Positions 40,642-50,812 are shown, counted from the stretch's first letter. The stretch is 64,000 nucleotides of DNA from Ahaetulla prasina (GCF_028640845.1 NC_080546.1:83570257-83634256); one strand, 5' to 3'. Notes: generated by a model from the sequence alone, not told the origin. Made by a program: numbers and translations.

Positions 40642-40782
40642 CTCTTACAAGACAGACTAACAGAGCAACCATTCTGAAAATAAGAACTTCATGTTGTAAA
40701 TCCGTAAGATGACTGAGTTCATATATTCCATCAGAATATGCTTCCAGGACTATTCCCAGCAGTTGCTCTTTGTAGCAAGTAG

Positions 40783-41028
40783 CACTTAGCAATAGCACTT
40801 AGACTTATAGACCACTTCAAAGTGCTTTTACAGTCCTCTCTAAGCAGTTTACAGAGTCAGCCTATTGTCCCACCAACAATCTGGGTCCTCATTTTCTCTG
40901 ACCTCGGAAGGATGGAAGCCTGAGTCAACCTTGAGCCAGTGAGAATCGAACGGCAGTCAGCTGGCAGCGGGCAGTCAGCAGAGGTAGCCTGCAGTACTAC
41001 ATTCTAACCACTGCACCACCACGGCTCT
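40783..41028 (-). mobile_element. tRNA-derived SINE with TTGGGGGC-type core (copy c)
   Basis: On the plus strand it shows 'agcaatagcacttagactta', 'ctctaagcagtttacagagt', 'cctcggaaggatggaagcct' and the complement of the tRNA-like head ('accactgcaccaccacggc'). Confidence 0.85.
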
Positions 41029-41131
41029 TAAGTACTTTGTTTCTAATACTAAGAGAATTCTATATATCAGGGAAAGCAGTCGTTGATGAATGATGTTTTA
41101 GCATTCCTCTTCGTATGTGCAGCTTCTAGGA

Positions 41132-41840
41132 CAGGAGTGTCAAACTCGGTTTCATTGAGGCCCACATCAGGATTGTATCTGACCTCAGGGGGTTTGGGTG
41201 GGAGTGGCCAGGGTGGATGTGGCCAGCTTCAGTTCACTTGTGTCAGAGGCACCTGTGGTGGCCTGAGCACCCTGCCAGCAAAAACCGGCTCCCGAGCTCT
41301 GTTTTTGGCTGCGACAGCCTCCTGCAGCGCTCTGCTAGCAAAAATGGAGCTCAGGAGGTCCCACACATGGCCTCCCCAAGCTCAGGTTTGGCTGGCAGAG
41401 GGCTGCAGGAGGCTGTCGCAGCCAAAAATAGAGCCTGGGAGGCAGTGGTGGATTTCAAAAATTTTATTACCGGGTGTGGCTTGGTGGGCGTGGCATGGCT
41501 TGGTGGGTGTGGCTTGGTGGGCATGGCAGAGGAAGGATACTGCAAAATCCCCAGCTGGAACTTGGGAGGCAGAGAATAGATGGAGGCGGGGCCAGTCAGA
41601 ATTTTTACTACCGGTTCTCTGAACTACTCAGAATTTCTGCTACCGGTTCTCCAGAACTGATCAGAACCTGCTGAAACCCACCTCTGCTGGGAGGGCTGCG
41701 AGAGGCCCTCCCAAGCTCCATTTTTGCTGACAAAGGCACTGCAGGCTGTTCCTTCGCTGTTTCCAGGGTGTCCCCACGGGCCAGATCTAAGCACTCCATG
41801 GGCCACGTTCGGCCTTTGGGCCTTGAGTTTGACACCCCTG
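41132..41840 (+). mobile_element. hAT-like element, family 3 (copy b), with nested family 1 element
   Basis: The ends CAGGAGTGTCAAACTC and GAGTTTGACACCCCTG are complementary. The flanks ttctagga (41124-41131) and ttccagga (41841-41848) form an 8-bp duplication with one mismatch. Repeated 'ctggcagagggctgcaggag'-like blocks fill the interior. A family 1 element (41443-41686) is inserted within. Confidence 0.88.
41443..41686 (-). mobile_element. hAT-like element, family 1 (copy g), nested
   Basis: The ends are CAGTGGTGGATTTC and GAAACCCACCTCTG, with a perfect 8-bp duplication ctgggagg at 41435-41442 and 41687-41694. It is younger than the surrounding family 3 copy. Confidence 0.92.
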
Positions 41841-41848
41841 TTCCAGGA

Positions 41849-42060
41849 AAAATACTACTGTAAAATCTCTAGGGCTACATAATTACATCACAATATAATA
41901 CCAACAGAGGTCCATATGTGGAAGATTCTGGATCCCTAAAGAGCATGTGTGAAAATCACAGAAGCTGGCTTTCTAACCATGTGTGGACAAGCTCACATCA
42001 ATAAAGGAGAATATTTGTAGCTCAGGGTTGAAATGAGGGTTCCTTGGTCCTCTCTGAGTT
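41849..42060. other. No recognised feature
   Basis: Unique-looking gap before a degraded ribozyme-like repeat (42061-42097). Confidence 0.45.
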
Positions 42061-42102
42061 TGGTTCATTCCCCAAACTAGGTAATATCATCAGTACTGAT
42101 CC

Positions 42103-42706
42103 TGTTGTGCCTCGTCCTCCTCAGCCGGGACCCTCCCATCTCCTCCCCAGCCTGTTATCAGACTCCGAGTCTGATAATGAAGATGAACGGCCTGTCATGC
42201 CTCCATCCCCCGGCCCTGGCCCCATGCCCAGAGAGGAGTCAAGGAATGAAAAGAGAAACACAATACAGCTTACTCATACAGTGTGTGTTCCTTTGACGCA
42301 GCCGTCAGAGCAGGAAGTCAGCCAAGTGGTGCAATTACCTGGACCTGCTCCCTCTGACCCCTCCCTTTCCCAGATGCCAACAGTAGAGACAGCTGAAGAC
42401 AATTCAGAGTGGGAGAATCCTCACTTCCAGAGATCTGAGAGGCGACGCCAGCAGAAGGAAGGGTGGGGCAGGCCTGGATAAATGCTGAGTCATGGAGCCA
42501 CACCCCACAGCCTATATAAAGGACCTGCTTTTGGCATTCCAACCTTGAGTCAAGCAAAGTCTCATCTAGTTTGCTGAAGTCACAACTTGGACTCCTGCCT
42601 GCCCTGAGAAACCTCGAAGGAATTTGGCAAAGCTGCAGAGGCTTCGTTGCCACGTTTGATACGGACTTCCTTGACCTGGTCGTCGGAGGGGAAGGGGGAC
42701 ACGACA
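42103..42706 (+). mobile_element. Solo LTR, subfamily C (copy 1), longest U3 open frame
   Basis: 604 bp, TGTTGTGCC start and CACGACA end, with flanks gatcc and ggtcc (one mismatch). From base 2 the frame runs 125 residues without a stop to 42481: QPGPSHLL, acidic SDSESDNEDERP, PSPGPGPMPREE, a middle region with VCVPLTQPSEQE, and the basic end WENPHFQRSERRRQQKEG. TATA box near 42513, about 30 bases after the stop. Confidence 0.9.
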
Positions 42707-42711
42707 GGTCC

Positions 42712-43164
42712 CTAGTTTGGATACCAAACCATCTGCAAGAAAACAACGAAGCTCAGAGAGCACAAGGGACCCCCCAAAGCTCACATCTTAGGATACCGCA
42801 AGCAGCTCAGAGCTCCATCTTTTAAATACATGAACTCCAAGGATGTAAAATTGTGGAATATCATTGAATGAATTGTGTTAAATTTGTATTTACTGACAAA
42901 GAAATAAAGGGTCAATAAATATAAATTTAACATGAAATAGTTTGCCGTAAAAGCGACTGCCTGCGAAGGCTCCTGAATTGGGGCTGAAAGGCGAAAAGGA
43001 AGCAGTATGCTCCATCCCATATTTGTGTAGACCAGGTTGTCCTAATAGAAAAAAACACACTGAATAAATTGTGCGGGTATTACTGCATAATTTGTAGACC
43101 TTTGCCGTTCAGCATGAAAATGGGTCTCCAAGCATAAGGATAATTACTAAAGATGATATTTATT
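42712..43164. other. No recognised feature
   Basis: Unique-looking DNA. Nothing supported. Confidence 0.5.
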
Positions 43165-43505
43165 TATTTATTTTATTTATTTATTTATTTATTTTATTTG
43201 TCGTAACAATTAATACAAGTATTGCAAAAAGGGTTATATAATATATGAACATATATAAGAGGAGAAACGAGGTACTAAAAACATATATATACATAGGGGA
43301 AGAAACAATAGGACAGGAACGGTAGGCATGTTTGTGCTCTTATGCACGCCCCTTAGAGTCCTCTTAGGAAAGTGGTGAGGTCAACTGTGGACAGTTTTTG
43401 AGTAAAGCCTTTGGGGTTATGAGAAGAAACCACAGAGTCAGGTAATGCATTCCAAGCATATACAATTCTGTTACAGAAATCATGTTTTCTGCAATCTAAA
43501 CTGGA
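43165..43505 (-). pseudogene. CR1-like LINE (L3-type) 3' end
   Basis: On the plus strand it shows an ATTT-type tail, 'ggacaggaacggtaggcat', 'gcacgccccttagagtcctc' and 'aaaccacagagtcaggtaat', the complement of the 3' end seen at 8672-9547. It ends at the LTR at 43506. Confidence 0.83.
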
Positions 43506-44017
43506 TGTTGTGTCTTGCCCGCCCTCAGAGCAGCCGGGGCCTTCTTACCTGCTCCCGCACACTGAGGAATGTATGCCTCCCGGTCCCAGTCCTGGCTCCA
43601 TGCCCACACAAACTGCAGAAGGAGAATCTCCCTGCCCCAGCCCTGACTCCATGCCCAGGCAAACGGAGCAGCTAGACCCCTCCCCCTCCTCCACAGCAGG
43701 TGAGCCTGAGGAGGTTTACTCAAGAACAGCTGATTGGTGTGACCTCGCATCAGAAGATTGGAGGCGGAGGCTACAGAGGGAAGGAGGGCAGGCCTTGATG
43801 AGTGCTGAGTCATGGTGCCACACCCCATGGCCTATATAAAGGAGCTACTTTCTGGCAGTCTGTGAGTCAGGCAAAAAGTCAAACTTATCTTGCTGAAGTC
43901 ACTTACTGGTCTCCTGCCTGCTCTGAGGACTTTGCTAGGACTTTGGGCAGAGCTGCAGAGGCAAGCCTGATTCGGATTTCCCGGACCCAGCCGTCAGCGG
44001 AGGAGTGGGACACGACA
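43506..44017 (+). mobile_element. Solo LTR, subfamily A (copy 2)
   Basis: 512 bp, TGTTGTGTC to CACGACA, with a perfect 5-bp duplication ctgga (43501-43505 and 44018-44022). TATA box near 43833. The frame from base 2 stays open through HTEECMPPGPSPGSMP and PRQTEQLDPSPSS, but then shifts, so the WCDP-RRR end is damaged. Confidence 0.9.
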
Positions 44018-44022
44018 CTGGA

Positions 44023-44245
44023 GCTGGTTTGCATGAGTTCGGGCAAACTGGAAGCGGCAGACATAGGTGGGCTCACCCGCCCATCCCGGCTCCAAGTCGT
44101 GCTATTTAGGTACATTTTTGAGGTTGGGCACAAATGCAGAAGGCACGTGAGCGAATAAAGCACATGAACGGAAGGCTGGGCACATGCACGGACAGCGCAC
44201 ATGGCCAATGGGTGGTAAAGTTAAATGAAACCCATCCCTGATCAT
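44023..44245 (+). mobile_element. hAT-like element, family 2 (copy b, left end lost)
   Basis: 'gctggtttgcatgagttcgg', 'cccatcccggctccaagtc', 'gtgctatttaggtacattt' and an end ATGAAACCCATCCCTG match family 2. The left terminus was already missing before the LTR inserted, because the LTR target duplication joins CR1 to this element. Confidence 0.65.
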
Positions 44246-44852
44246 TACAAAAAGGTCTAATCAAATGTTTGACTAATACACCATAAACCAAAGACTTTAA
44301 TAAACAGCAACCAATACCAGCACCATCTTGTACATTTTGAAAATCAAATATGAGCTAACTGACCACTTCCTTGAATGCTTTTCACCAGCCAACACATGCT
44401 CGACATTAAAGCTTTAGCCATATTAGGTTATTTGTGCAATTAAATTAGAATAGATTAGATGTCATTCATGAATTATCTCCTCTTCTCCCACTGTAATTCA
44501 TTTAATTGGTCTCAGTGATCAACTCACAGCTTTCAGATCTCTGGTGAATTTGTTCTGCCCAGAAGCAGACTTTTCAGGAGATATATCCAGTTTGAATCCT
44601 ATCTTACATAATGCTAACACCCTGGAGCCATTGTTTTGAGGTCAAAATCTCACATAAGTTTTTGACAAGACATGTGTAACTATTTGGTGCTAGCCATCAG
44701 AATACTTCCTAAAGTTTGATTAAAGTATCCATTCTTTTATTTGTGATCAGATCATTGCCTCCATCTTTCAATTCTGTGAAGTGGGGAAACAAATGGGCAA
44801 ACCCAGTTGCGAAGTTGTATAAATTAATCCTGCTCACCAGAAAACAATTTTC
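44246..44852. other. No recognised feature
   Basis: AT-rich unique-looking DNA. Nothing supported. Confidence 0.5.
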
Positions 44853-45718
44853 CAGGACAAGAAGCAATGGATGGAAATGTTATGACCTAGGCCCAAGTAG
44901 TTATTACCAGACACAATCAGTCCTAAACAAACATATTTTATTAGAACAGCTGAGAATTACTTCATTCTCAGCTTAGTCCAAATTAATTCCAATACAAATC
45001 CTTCAGAAAAAGTCCTTCGGCCTTATCACAAACCTTTGTCTTCTTCGGCACCCTGCCAGAGGCTTTTCTTGGCAAGAACCCCAGAAGTTCAGAAACAAGA
45101 GACGCTGACAAGAAACAATTGTAGCAACGTTGCTTCCCTACAAAGAACCCAAGAGCTGTTGCTGCTCTTTTAAGCCTTATGGGAGGGGCCTTACTCCTGA
45201 GTTGTCCTTTTTGCTTCAGCTGCTCTTGGCTTCTGACAGCTCTTCACATGTGTGCATTAGGAACAGGCTCCTCCTGTTCCTCTGCCTCTCTACTGTCTGC
45301 CTCTAGAGGCTCCAGAGTCTGCACATTACACCCAGATGGCCCTGGCTTCATCTCTGCTTCCAGTGCAGAGCCCTTGTCTGGGCCTTCCCCTGACTCCAGG
45401 ATTGACCCATTGTCCTCTCCAGCCTCCTCGCTGTCTGACTCTGCTGCCAGCTCCACAGGCTGCTGGTGGACCACAACAGGAAGCTAATCAAGAAAGGCAC
45501 CAACTTAGAATTTAGAATTTCTCCAACTTAGGAGAAATTTCTTGACAATTAGAATAATTAACCAGAGGAAGGGCTTGCCTCCTGAGCATATGGTGCTCCA
45601 AAACTGGAGGGATTTCAAGAAGAGACTGTACAGCCACTTGTCCTGTTGGGTTTTCTGCTTGAGCAGGGGGCTGGACTAGAAGATCTTCATTGTTTCTTCC
45701 AACTATCAACCCTGAAGT
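44853..45718 (+). pseudogene. CR1 LINE 3' end (copy 8), interrupted by an LTR
   Basis: CR1 pieces 44853-44877 ('gaagcaatggatggaaa') and 45479-45718 (to 'ctggactagaagatcttc') are joined across the inserted LTR. Short duplicated and deleted stretches near 45510-45530 break the frame. Confidence 0.85.
44878..45478 (-). mobile_element. Solo LTR, subfamily G (copy 3), with U3 open frame
   Basis: 601 bp; on the minus strand TGTTGTGGTCC start and TCATAACA end, with flanks ggaaa and ggaag (one mismatch). The reverse frame from about 45477 is open through QQPVELAAESDSEEAGED, LESGEGPDKGSALEAEM and EADSREAEEQEEPVP. It is inserted in CR1 copy 8. Confidence 0.9.
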
Positions 45719-46245
45719 TGTTGTGTCTCGTCCAATCTCACCTCAGCCGGGGTCTTCTTATCTGCTTCCGAACACGGAGGAATGTTCTAGTATGCCTCCC
45801 AGCCCCAGCCCTGGCTCCATGCCCAGACAGGCTGAAGAGGAAGAAATACCTCCAGCCCCCAGCTCTGGCTCCATGCCCAGGCAAACGGAGCAACTAAACC
45901 CCTCCCCCTCCCCCACAGCATGTGAGCCTGAGGGAGGTCAATTACCAACAGCTGCTGACTGGTGTGACCCTCGCGTCAGAAGACTTGATAGGTGGAGGCA
46001 ACAGAAGGAAGGGAGGGGCAGGCCTGGATAAGTGCTGAGTCATGGAGCCACACCCCATGGCCTATATAAAGGATCTGCTTTCTGGCATTCTCTGAGTCAG
46101 GCAAAGTCTAAACATATCTTGCTGAAGTCACTTTCTGGTCTCCTGCCTGCCTTGAGGACTTTGCTAGGACTTTGGCAGAGCTGCGGAGGCACGCCTGATT
46201 CAGATTTCCCTGACCCGGCTGTCAGCGGAGGAGTGGGACACGACA
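45719..46245 (+). mobile_element. Solo LTR, subfamily A (copy 3), with U3 open frame
   Basis: 527 bp, TGTTGTGTC to CACGACA, with a perfect 5-bp duplication gaagt (45714-45718 and 46246-46250). TATA box near 46063. The frame from base 2 gives 103 residues to 46031, with two PSPGSMPRQ-type repeats and the basic end WCDPRVRRLDRWRQQKEG. It carries one more Pro-rich repeat than the copy at 4738. Confidence 0.92.
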
Positions 46246-46250
46246 GAAGT

Positions 46251-46477
46251 GATCATAGCTGAGGCCATCTTGGAGGTTTCTGGGTTGCCATACAAAAGAG
46301 GGAGGGGAGAGATAGTTGGATTGGGTTAGATGGAGACATCAAGTCTGTTATTCTGTTATTCCCTTTGTTGAATGAACTGATAGGTGATACATTATTGTAC
46401 CCCAATTGCATGCAGTCAGAAAGCCTTACTGCAAGCATCAATACATATGGAAAAAGACATTCTCAGAAGTGTCTATG
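46251..46477. other. No recognised feature
   Basis: Short unique-looking gap. Confidence 0.45.
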
Positions 46478-46745
46478 GAGATTCTCAGTCATCCAGGTCA
46501 TGGTTTATCAAGAGGCAACTGGACTTTCCCAAAGGACTTCTCATCCAAGAAGCTTCTTCAGCTCTGATTGCATGATGGGGAATGGAAGAATTTTATTATT
46601 TATTTCATTAAAATCCTTCCATTCTCCACCATCCAGTCAGAGCTGAAGAAACTTCTTGGATGAGAAGTGAAACGTCTTCAAAGAAAAGCAAGAAAGTCCA
46701 GTTGCCTCTTGAAAAAAAGCACCTTTGGGACATTCTTAGAAGTGT
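46478..46745 (+). mobile_element. Penelope-like inverted terminal repeat pair with hammerhead motifs
   Basis: A left arm on the minus strand ('gattctcagtcatccaggtc', 'gaggcaactggacttt') and a right arm on the plus strand ('aaagtccagttgcctcttga', 'agcacctttgggaca') face each other across about 80 bp. The left core (46537-46562) has lost its GAAA box. The right core is intact (46643-46676). Inverted pseudo-LTR pairs are known in Penelope-like elements. Confidence 0.6.
46643..46676 (+). ncRNA. Hammerhead-ribozyme motif with intact core
   Basis: CUGAAGA, one base, a 6-bp stem ACUUCU/AGAAGU with loop UGGAUG, GAAAC and GUC. All core boxes (CUGANGA, GAAA, UH after G) are present. The outermost stem pair is A-U where related copies at 17639 and 58657 have G-C, so both partners differ together. 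Stem III would be two pairs, as in the minimal Penelope-type hammerheads. Confidence 0.72.
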
Positions 46746-46997
46746 CCATTGGATGTCAGCAGAGGAGAAGGATGGTAATGTTTAGAGAAAAACTGAGGAT
46801 CAAAGTTTTACATTGACATAAGAGTAGAATTACTAACACTCTCCCTAATAAGGTTAAAGCAAAATCCCTTTGCAGAAGGCTCAATATACTGTATGAAGAG
46901 AAAGCACAGTCTTGATTCAAGGCAAATGAAATTATCTTTGGCTGAATTAAAAGGATATCATGGAATAGAACTAACTGTGGATCTATCGAAAGAGAAA
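46746..46997. other. No recognised feature
   Basis: Short unique-looking gap. Confidence 0.45.
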
Positions 46998-47002
46998 GAT
47001 AG

Positions 47003-47588
47003 TGTTGTGCTTTGTCCTCCCTCCTCTCCTCAGCCGGGCCCCTCCCATCTACACCCGGGCCTGCTATCAGACTCCGAGTCTGATAGTGAAGATGAACGGC
47101 ATGTCATGCCTCCAGCCCCTGGCCCTGGCCCCATGCCCGGACAGGATGTCAGGAATGAACAAACAAACCTCACTCATACGGCGTGTGTTCCTTTGGCTCA
47201 GCCATCAGAGGAAGTCAGCCATGGATTGAAATTACTCAGGCCTACTCCTTCTGACCCCTCCCTTTCTCAAACAGCAGAAGACAATTCAAAGTGGGAGGAT
47301 CCTCACTTCCGGAGATCTGAGAGGCGACACCAGCAGAAGGAAGGGAGGGGCAGGCCTGGATAAATGCTGAGTCATGGAGCCACACCCCACAGCCTATATA
47401 AAGGACCTGCTTTTGGCATTCCAACCTTGAGTCAAGCAAAGTCTCATCTAGTTTGCTGAAGTCACAACTTGGACTCCTGCCTGCCTTGAGAAACCTCGGA
47501 GGAATTTGGCAAAGCTGCAGAGGCCTCGTTGCCACGCTTGATACAGATTTCCTAGACCCGGTCGTCTGAGTGGGAGTGGGACACGACA
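47003..47588 (+). mobile_element. Solo LTR, subfamily C (copy 2), with U3 open frame
   Basis: 586 bp, TGTTGTGC to CACGACA, with a perfect 5-bp duplication gatag (46998-47002 and 47589-47593). TATA box near 47394. The frame from base 2 runs 119 residues to 47363, with LLSDSESDSEDERH, PAPGPGPMPGQD and the end WEDPHFRRSERRHQQKEG. Confidence 0.92.
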
Positions 47589-47616
47589 GATAGTAGGTAA
47601 TTTACAGTATCAAAAG

Positions 47617-47897
47617 CAGAGGTGGTATTCAGCTGGTTCAGACCGGTTCGCGTGAACCGGTAGCGGAAATCATGGGTGGGTTCGTCCACCCGTCCCAGCT
47701 CTATGCTGTCCTATTTAGGCACATTTTTTGAGGCCGGGTGCATACGTGCAAGACGTGCAAGATGTGCGAGCAAGCAAAGCGCATTTGCAGAAGGATGTGT
47801 GCATGGGTTGATGAGGTGTGTGCGAGCAAATCTATCCCATGTGCACAAGCACTCACATTTGTGAACCAGCAGGGAAAGTAAGTCAATACCACCCCTG
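47617..47897 (+). mobile_element. hAT-like element, family 2 (copy c, complete)
   Basis: 281 bp with ends CAGAGGTGGTATT and AATACCACCCCTG, which are complementary apart from one base. The interior has 'accggttcgcgtgaaccggt', 'ttcgtccacccgtcccagc' and 'gtcctatttaggcacattt'. The flanks do not match each other, but the right flank is shared with the copy at 52298. Confidence 0.78.
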
Positions 47898-47959
47898 GTC
47901 ATCCTAGGATGTCAAGTGGATTGCTGATATTGAAAGGAAGACCCAACTCTTCTTTGCAC

Positions 47960-48917
47960 AAAAGATATTTTGGAGCTCCTTCATAGATTTTTTTGTAGAA
48001 GAGGAGACAATAAGGTGGAAGAGAGAAAAGCGATGGGGAAAATCGGTCTGGGTACATAAACCTGCAAACAAACAAAAAATGTTATAGCAAATACAAAGAT
48101 CTTTCCTTTGGGGGTGGGGAGCAAGGTATAAATTTTATTACCCAAAGTTTATCAAACCTTGAAACCTACTTGTTAGAATGCTTGTTGGGTCATACAGCGA
48201 AGCATCAGCGAAGCAAGCTGATTAGAGGTGTGTAGGAACTGATCCATACTGCCTTATCCAATTTGCAGCAAAATCCTCCGCTTTGGCAAAGGGCCCGATT
48301 CCTTGTTAGCCAGCTCAGAGATTAACCACTTCTGTCTTATCCCTGATTGCGTAGGGTGCATTGGGGAATAGAGGTTTGCCAGCCTATTCATTAGTAAAAG
48401 AAAAGCAGGAATATTTAATGGCACCTAGGTGGTTGCTTTTGGCATTCGACCTGCGTGATTGCAGAATTCAGTCTTGTTGTACTGTCTGCACTTACTTTTT
48501 GTAGCAAAGCCTATCAATTATATGACACAACAAGGAGTTATCTTTACCTACTGGCTTGTCACAAAGCCTGGTGCTGTTTTGTATGGAGAAGGAGTAACTG
48601 GACCCAGATCATTCTCTTGGCTTCTGTTCCTAATGGAAGATTGGTCTATCTGATGCTAGTCCTGTTGTTTAATCACCGTGTCGGGTTGCTTTTCACTTTC
48701 ATGGTGTCTTTTATCATTTCAAACGTATTGGAATAGGACGAAAATGGCAAGTAAGCCAGACCATCGTGAGAAATGTCGAACGTTTAGTGTAGGAGTGAAA
48801 TCTGATAATGGGAGATTTTGACCAGAGCAATCTGGCTATTTCTGTATCTTCCTTACAACTCTCGTTAATGTTGCATTGATGCAACTTGAATGCGGATCCC
48901 GCATCCCATTCGTCTTT
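47960..48917. other. No recognised feature
   Basis: About 950 bp of unique-looking sequence, one of the longest stretches here without a recognised repeat. Short open frames at 48455-48736 show no recognisable domain. Confidence 0.45.
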
Positions 48918-49602
48918 ATAGCAATAGCAATAACACTTACATTTGTTTATTTGTTTATTTGAAAAGTTTTACAAAAAGAAATAAGTTTTTCTCCCCCCCC
49001 TCCCCCTCCCTCAAACCCCCCCTCCCTCCAAGACTTCCCGGAGCAAACACAAGGTATAGTTCAAAAAACTAACATTCATACATTAAATTTTTAAAGTCTA
49101 ACACAATTATAATCCTTCTCTTTCGCATATCCTGACTTCCTTCTTTAAAATCAAAAATTACATCCTTCATTCAAAGGCAGTCTGATATCTCTTAGTCTGA
49201 TATCTATTTTGAATATAGTCAATCCATTTCTTCCATTCGTTTAAATATTTTTCTTGAGTATTGTCTTTCAAAAAGGCTGAGATTTTGGCCATCTCCGCCA
49301 AATTAGAAACTTTCAATATCCATTCTTCTATTGTGGGTAGTTCTTTTTTCTTCCAGTACTGTCCAATCAGTAATCTAATTAATAACACTTACATTTAGAT
49401 GCCACTCCATAGTGCTTTCAAGTTTTCTCTAAGTGGTTTTACAGAGTCAGCATTTGCCTCCAACGATCTGGATCTTCTCGTTTTACCAACCTCGGAAGGA
49501 TGGCAGGCTGAGTCAACCTTGAGCCAGTCAGAACTGAACTCTGTGCTGTGGGCAGTGGTTGCCTGCAATGCTGCATTCTACCACCACACCAATGTCTCTT
49601 GT
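48918..49602 (-). mobile_element. tRNA-derived SINE (copy d), split by an L1
   Basis: The SINE pieces 48918-48944 ('atagcaatagcaataacact') and 49397-49602 ('ttctctaagtggttttacag', 'acctcggaaggatggcaggc') flank an L1 insertion and together give one minus-strand SINE. Confidence 0.87.
48945..49380 (-). pseudogene. L1 LINE ORF2 end and 3' UTR (copy d) inside a SINE
   Basis: The reverse frame 49388-49167 reads the last residues of ORF2 (RLLIGQYWKKKELPTIEEW, then LNEWKKWIDYIQNRYQ), followed by a C-rich stretch (complement of the G-rich UTR tract, 48990-49030) and a tail at 48945. A perfect 16-bp target duplication aataacacttacattt lies at 48929-48944 and 49381-49396. Confidence 0.93.
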
Positions 49603-49611
49603 AACACTCCT

Positions 49612-50023
49612 GATGGTTGTGAAAGTTGAACCCTGAGAAAGGCCGAGCACCAAAGAATTGAGGCCTTTGAACTCTGGTGCTGGAGAAGACTCCTGCGAGT
49701 CCCTTGGACTGAAAGGTGATCCAACCGGTCAGTCCTAGAGGAGATCAACCCTGACTGCTCTTTAGAAGACCAGATCCTGAAGATGAAACTCAACTACTTT
49801 GGCCACCTAAGGAGAAAGAAGGACTCCCTGGAGAAGAGCCTAATTGGGATTGAGGGCAGAAGAAAAAGGGGACAACAGAGAATGAGGTGGCTGGACGGAG
49901 TCACTGAAGCAGTCAGTGTGAACTTAAATGGTCTCCGAGGGATGGTAGAGGACAGGAAGGCCTGGAGGAAAGTTGTCCATGGGGTCGCAATGGGTTGGAC
50001 ATGACTTTGCAACTAACAACAAC
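49612..50023 (+). pseudogene. Bov-B LINE C-terminal fragment (copy d)
   Basis: The frame 49783-50004 has KLNYFGHLRRKKDSLEKSL and GQQRMRWLDGVTEAVSVN. An earlier FELWCWRRLLRV-like block is in another frame. The tail is AACAACAAC. The target duplication aacactcct lies at 49603-49611 and 50024-50032. Confidence 0.92.
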
Positions 50024-50032
50024 AACACTCCT

Positions 50033-50812
50033 AATATAGCAATAGCCCTTAGACTTATATACCACTTTACAGTGCTTTACAGCTCTCTCTAAGTGTTGTG
50101 CCTCGCCCGCCCCCCTCTCTGCAGCCGGGCCCCTCCCATCTCCTGCTATCTCAGCCAGAGACTGATAATGAAGACAAATCGCCTGGCATACCTCCAGCCC
50201 CCAGTCCTGGCACCATGCCCAGACAGACTGAGCAAGACGAAGGGCCTGGCATGCCTCCAGCCCCCAGTCCTGGCACCATGCCTGGACAGACTGAGCAAAT
50301 AAACCTTCATGCGTGTGAGCATGAAGCCAGTCACAAGCTAAAATTGCCGGCAGCTGGAGGGTGGACAGATCCCCGCTTCCAGAGAATGGAGAGGCGACGT
50401 CAGCAAAAGGAAGGGAGGGGCAAGCCTGGATAAGTGCTGAGTCATGGAGCCACACCCCATGGCCTATATAAAGGATCTGCTTTCTGGCATTCCTTGAGTC
50501 AGGCAAAGTCTAATCTGATTGCTGAAGTCACACCTTGGATTCCTGCCTGCCCTGAGAACTCTGACAGGATTTTGGCAAAGCTGCAGAAGCTTCATGGCCA
50601 CGCTTGAGACAGACTTTCCAGACCCGGCCGTCAGAGGAGGAGTGGGACATGACACTAAGTGGCTTATAGAGTCAGCCTCTTGCCCCCAACAATCTGGGTC
50701 TTCATTTTACCCACTTCAGAAGAATGGAAGGCTGAATCAACCTTGAGCCAGTGAGAAACAAATTGCCAGCAGTCAGCAAAAGTAGCCCATAGTACTGCAC
50801 TCTAACAATTGC
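50033..50812 (-). mobile_element. tRNA-derived SINE (copy e), split by an LTR
   Basis: The pieces 50033-50093 ('agcaatagcccttagactta') and 50655-50812 ('ctaagtggcttatagagtca', 'cccaacaatctgggtcttca') form one minus-strand SINE interrupted by a subfamily B LTR. Confidence 0.88.
50094..50654 (+). mobile_element. Solo LTR, subfamily B (copy 2), with U3 open frame
   Basis: 561 bp, TGTTGTGCC to CATGACA, with a perfect 5-bp duplication ctaag (50089-50093 and 50655-50659). TATA box near 50465. The frame from base 2 is 112 residues to 50433, with two near-identical copies of PPAPSPGTMPGQTEQ and the end WTDPRFQRMERRRQQKEG. The first copy of this subfamily (24361) has only one such repeat. Confidence 0.93.

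Noticed and set aside
40330..40798. Tyr/Ile repeat frames
   Set aside because: Translation of the TA/CATA microsatellite.
41083..41622. 179-residue frame over 41083-41622
   Set aside because: It crosses the borders of two nested hAT-like elements, so it cannot be a gene of either.
42318..42746. Antisense frame of 142 residues across the subfamily C LTR
   Set aside because: Similar antisense frames occur in other LTR copies, but they span the TATA box and U5, vary at the ends, and follow from the base composition of the sense frame.
48455..48736. Possible host exon
   Set aside because: No recognisable domain, no convincing splice signals, and no matching exon nearby.
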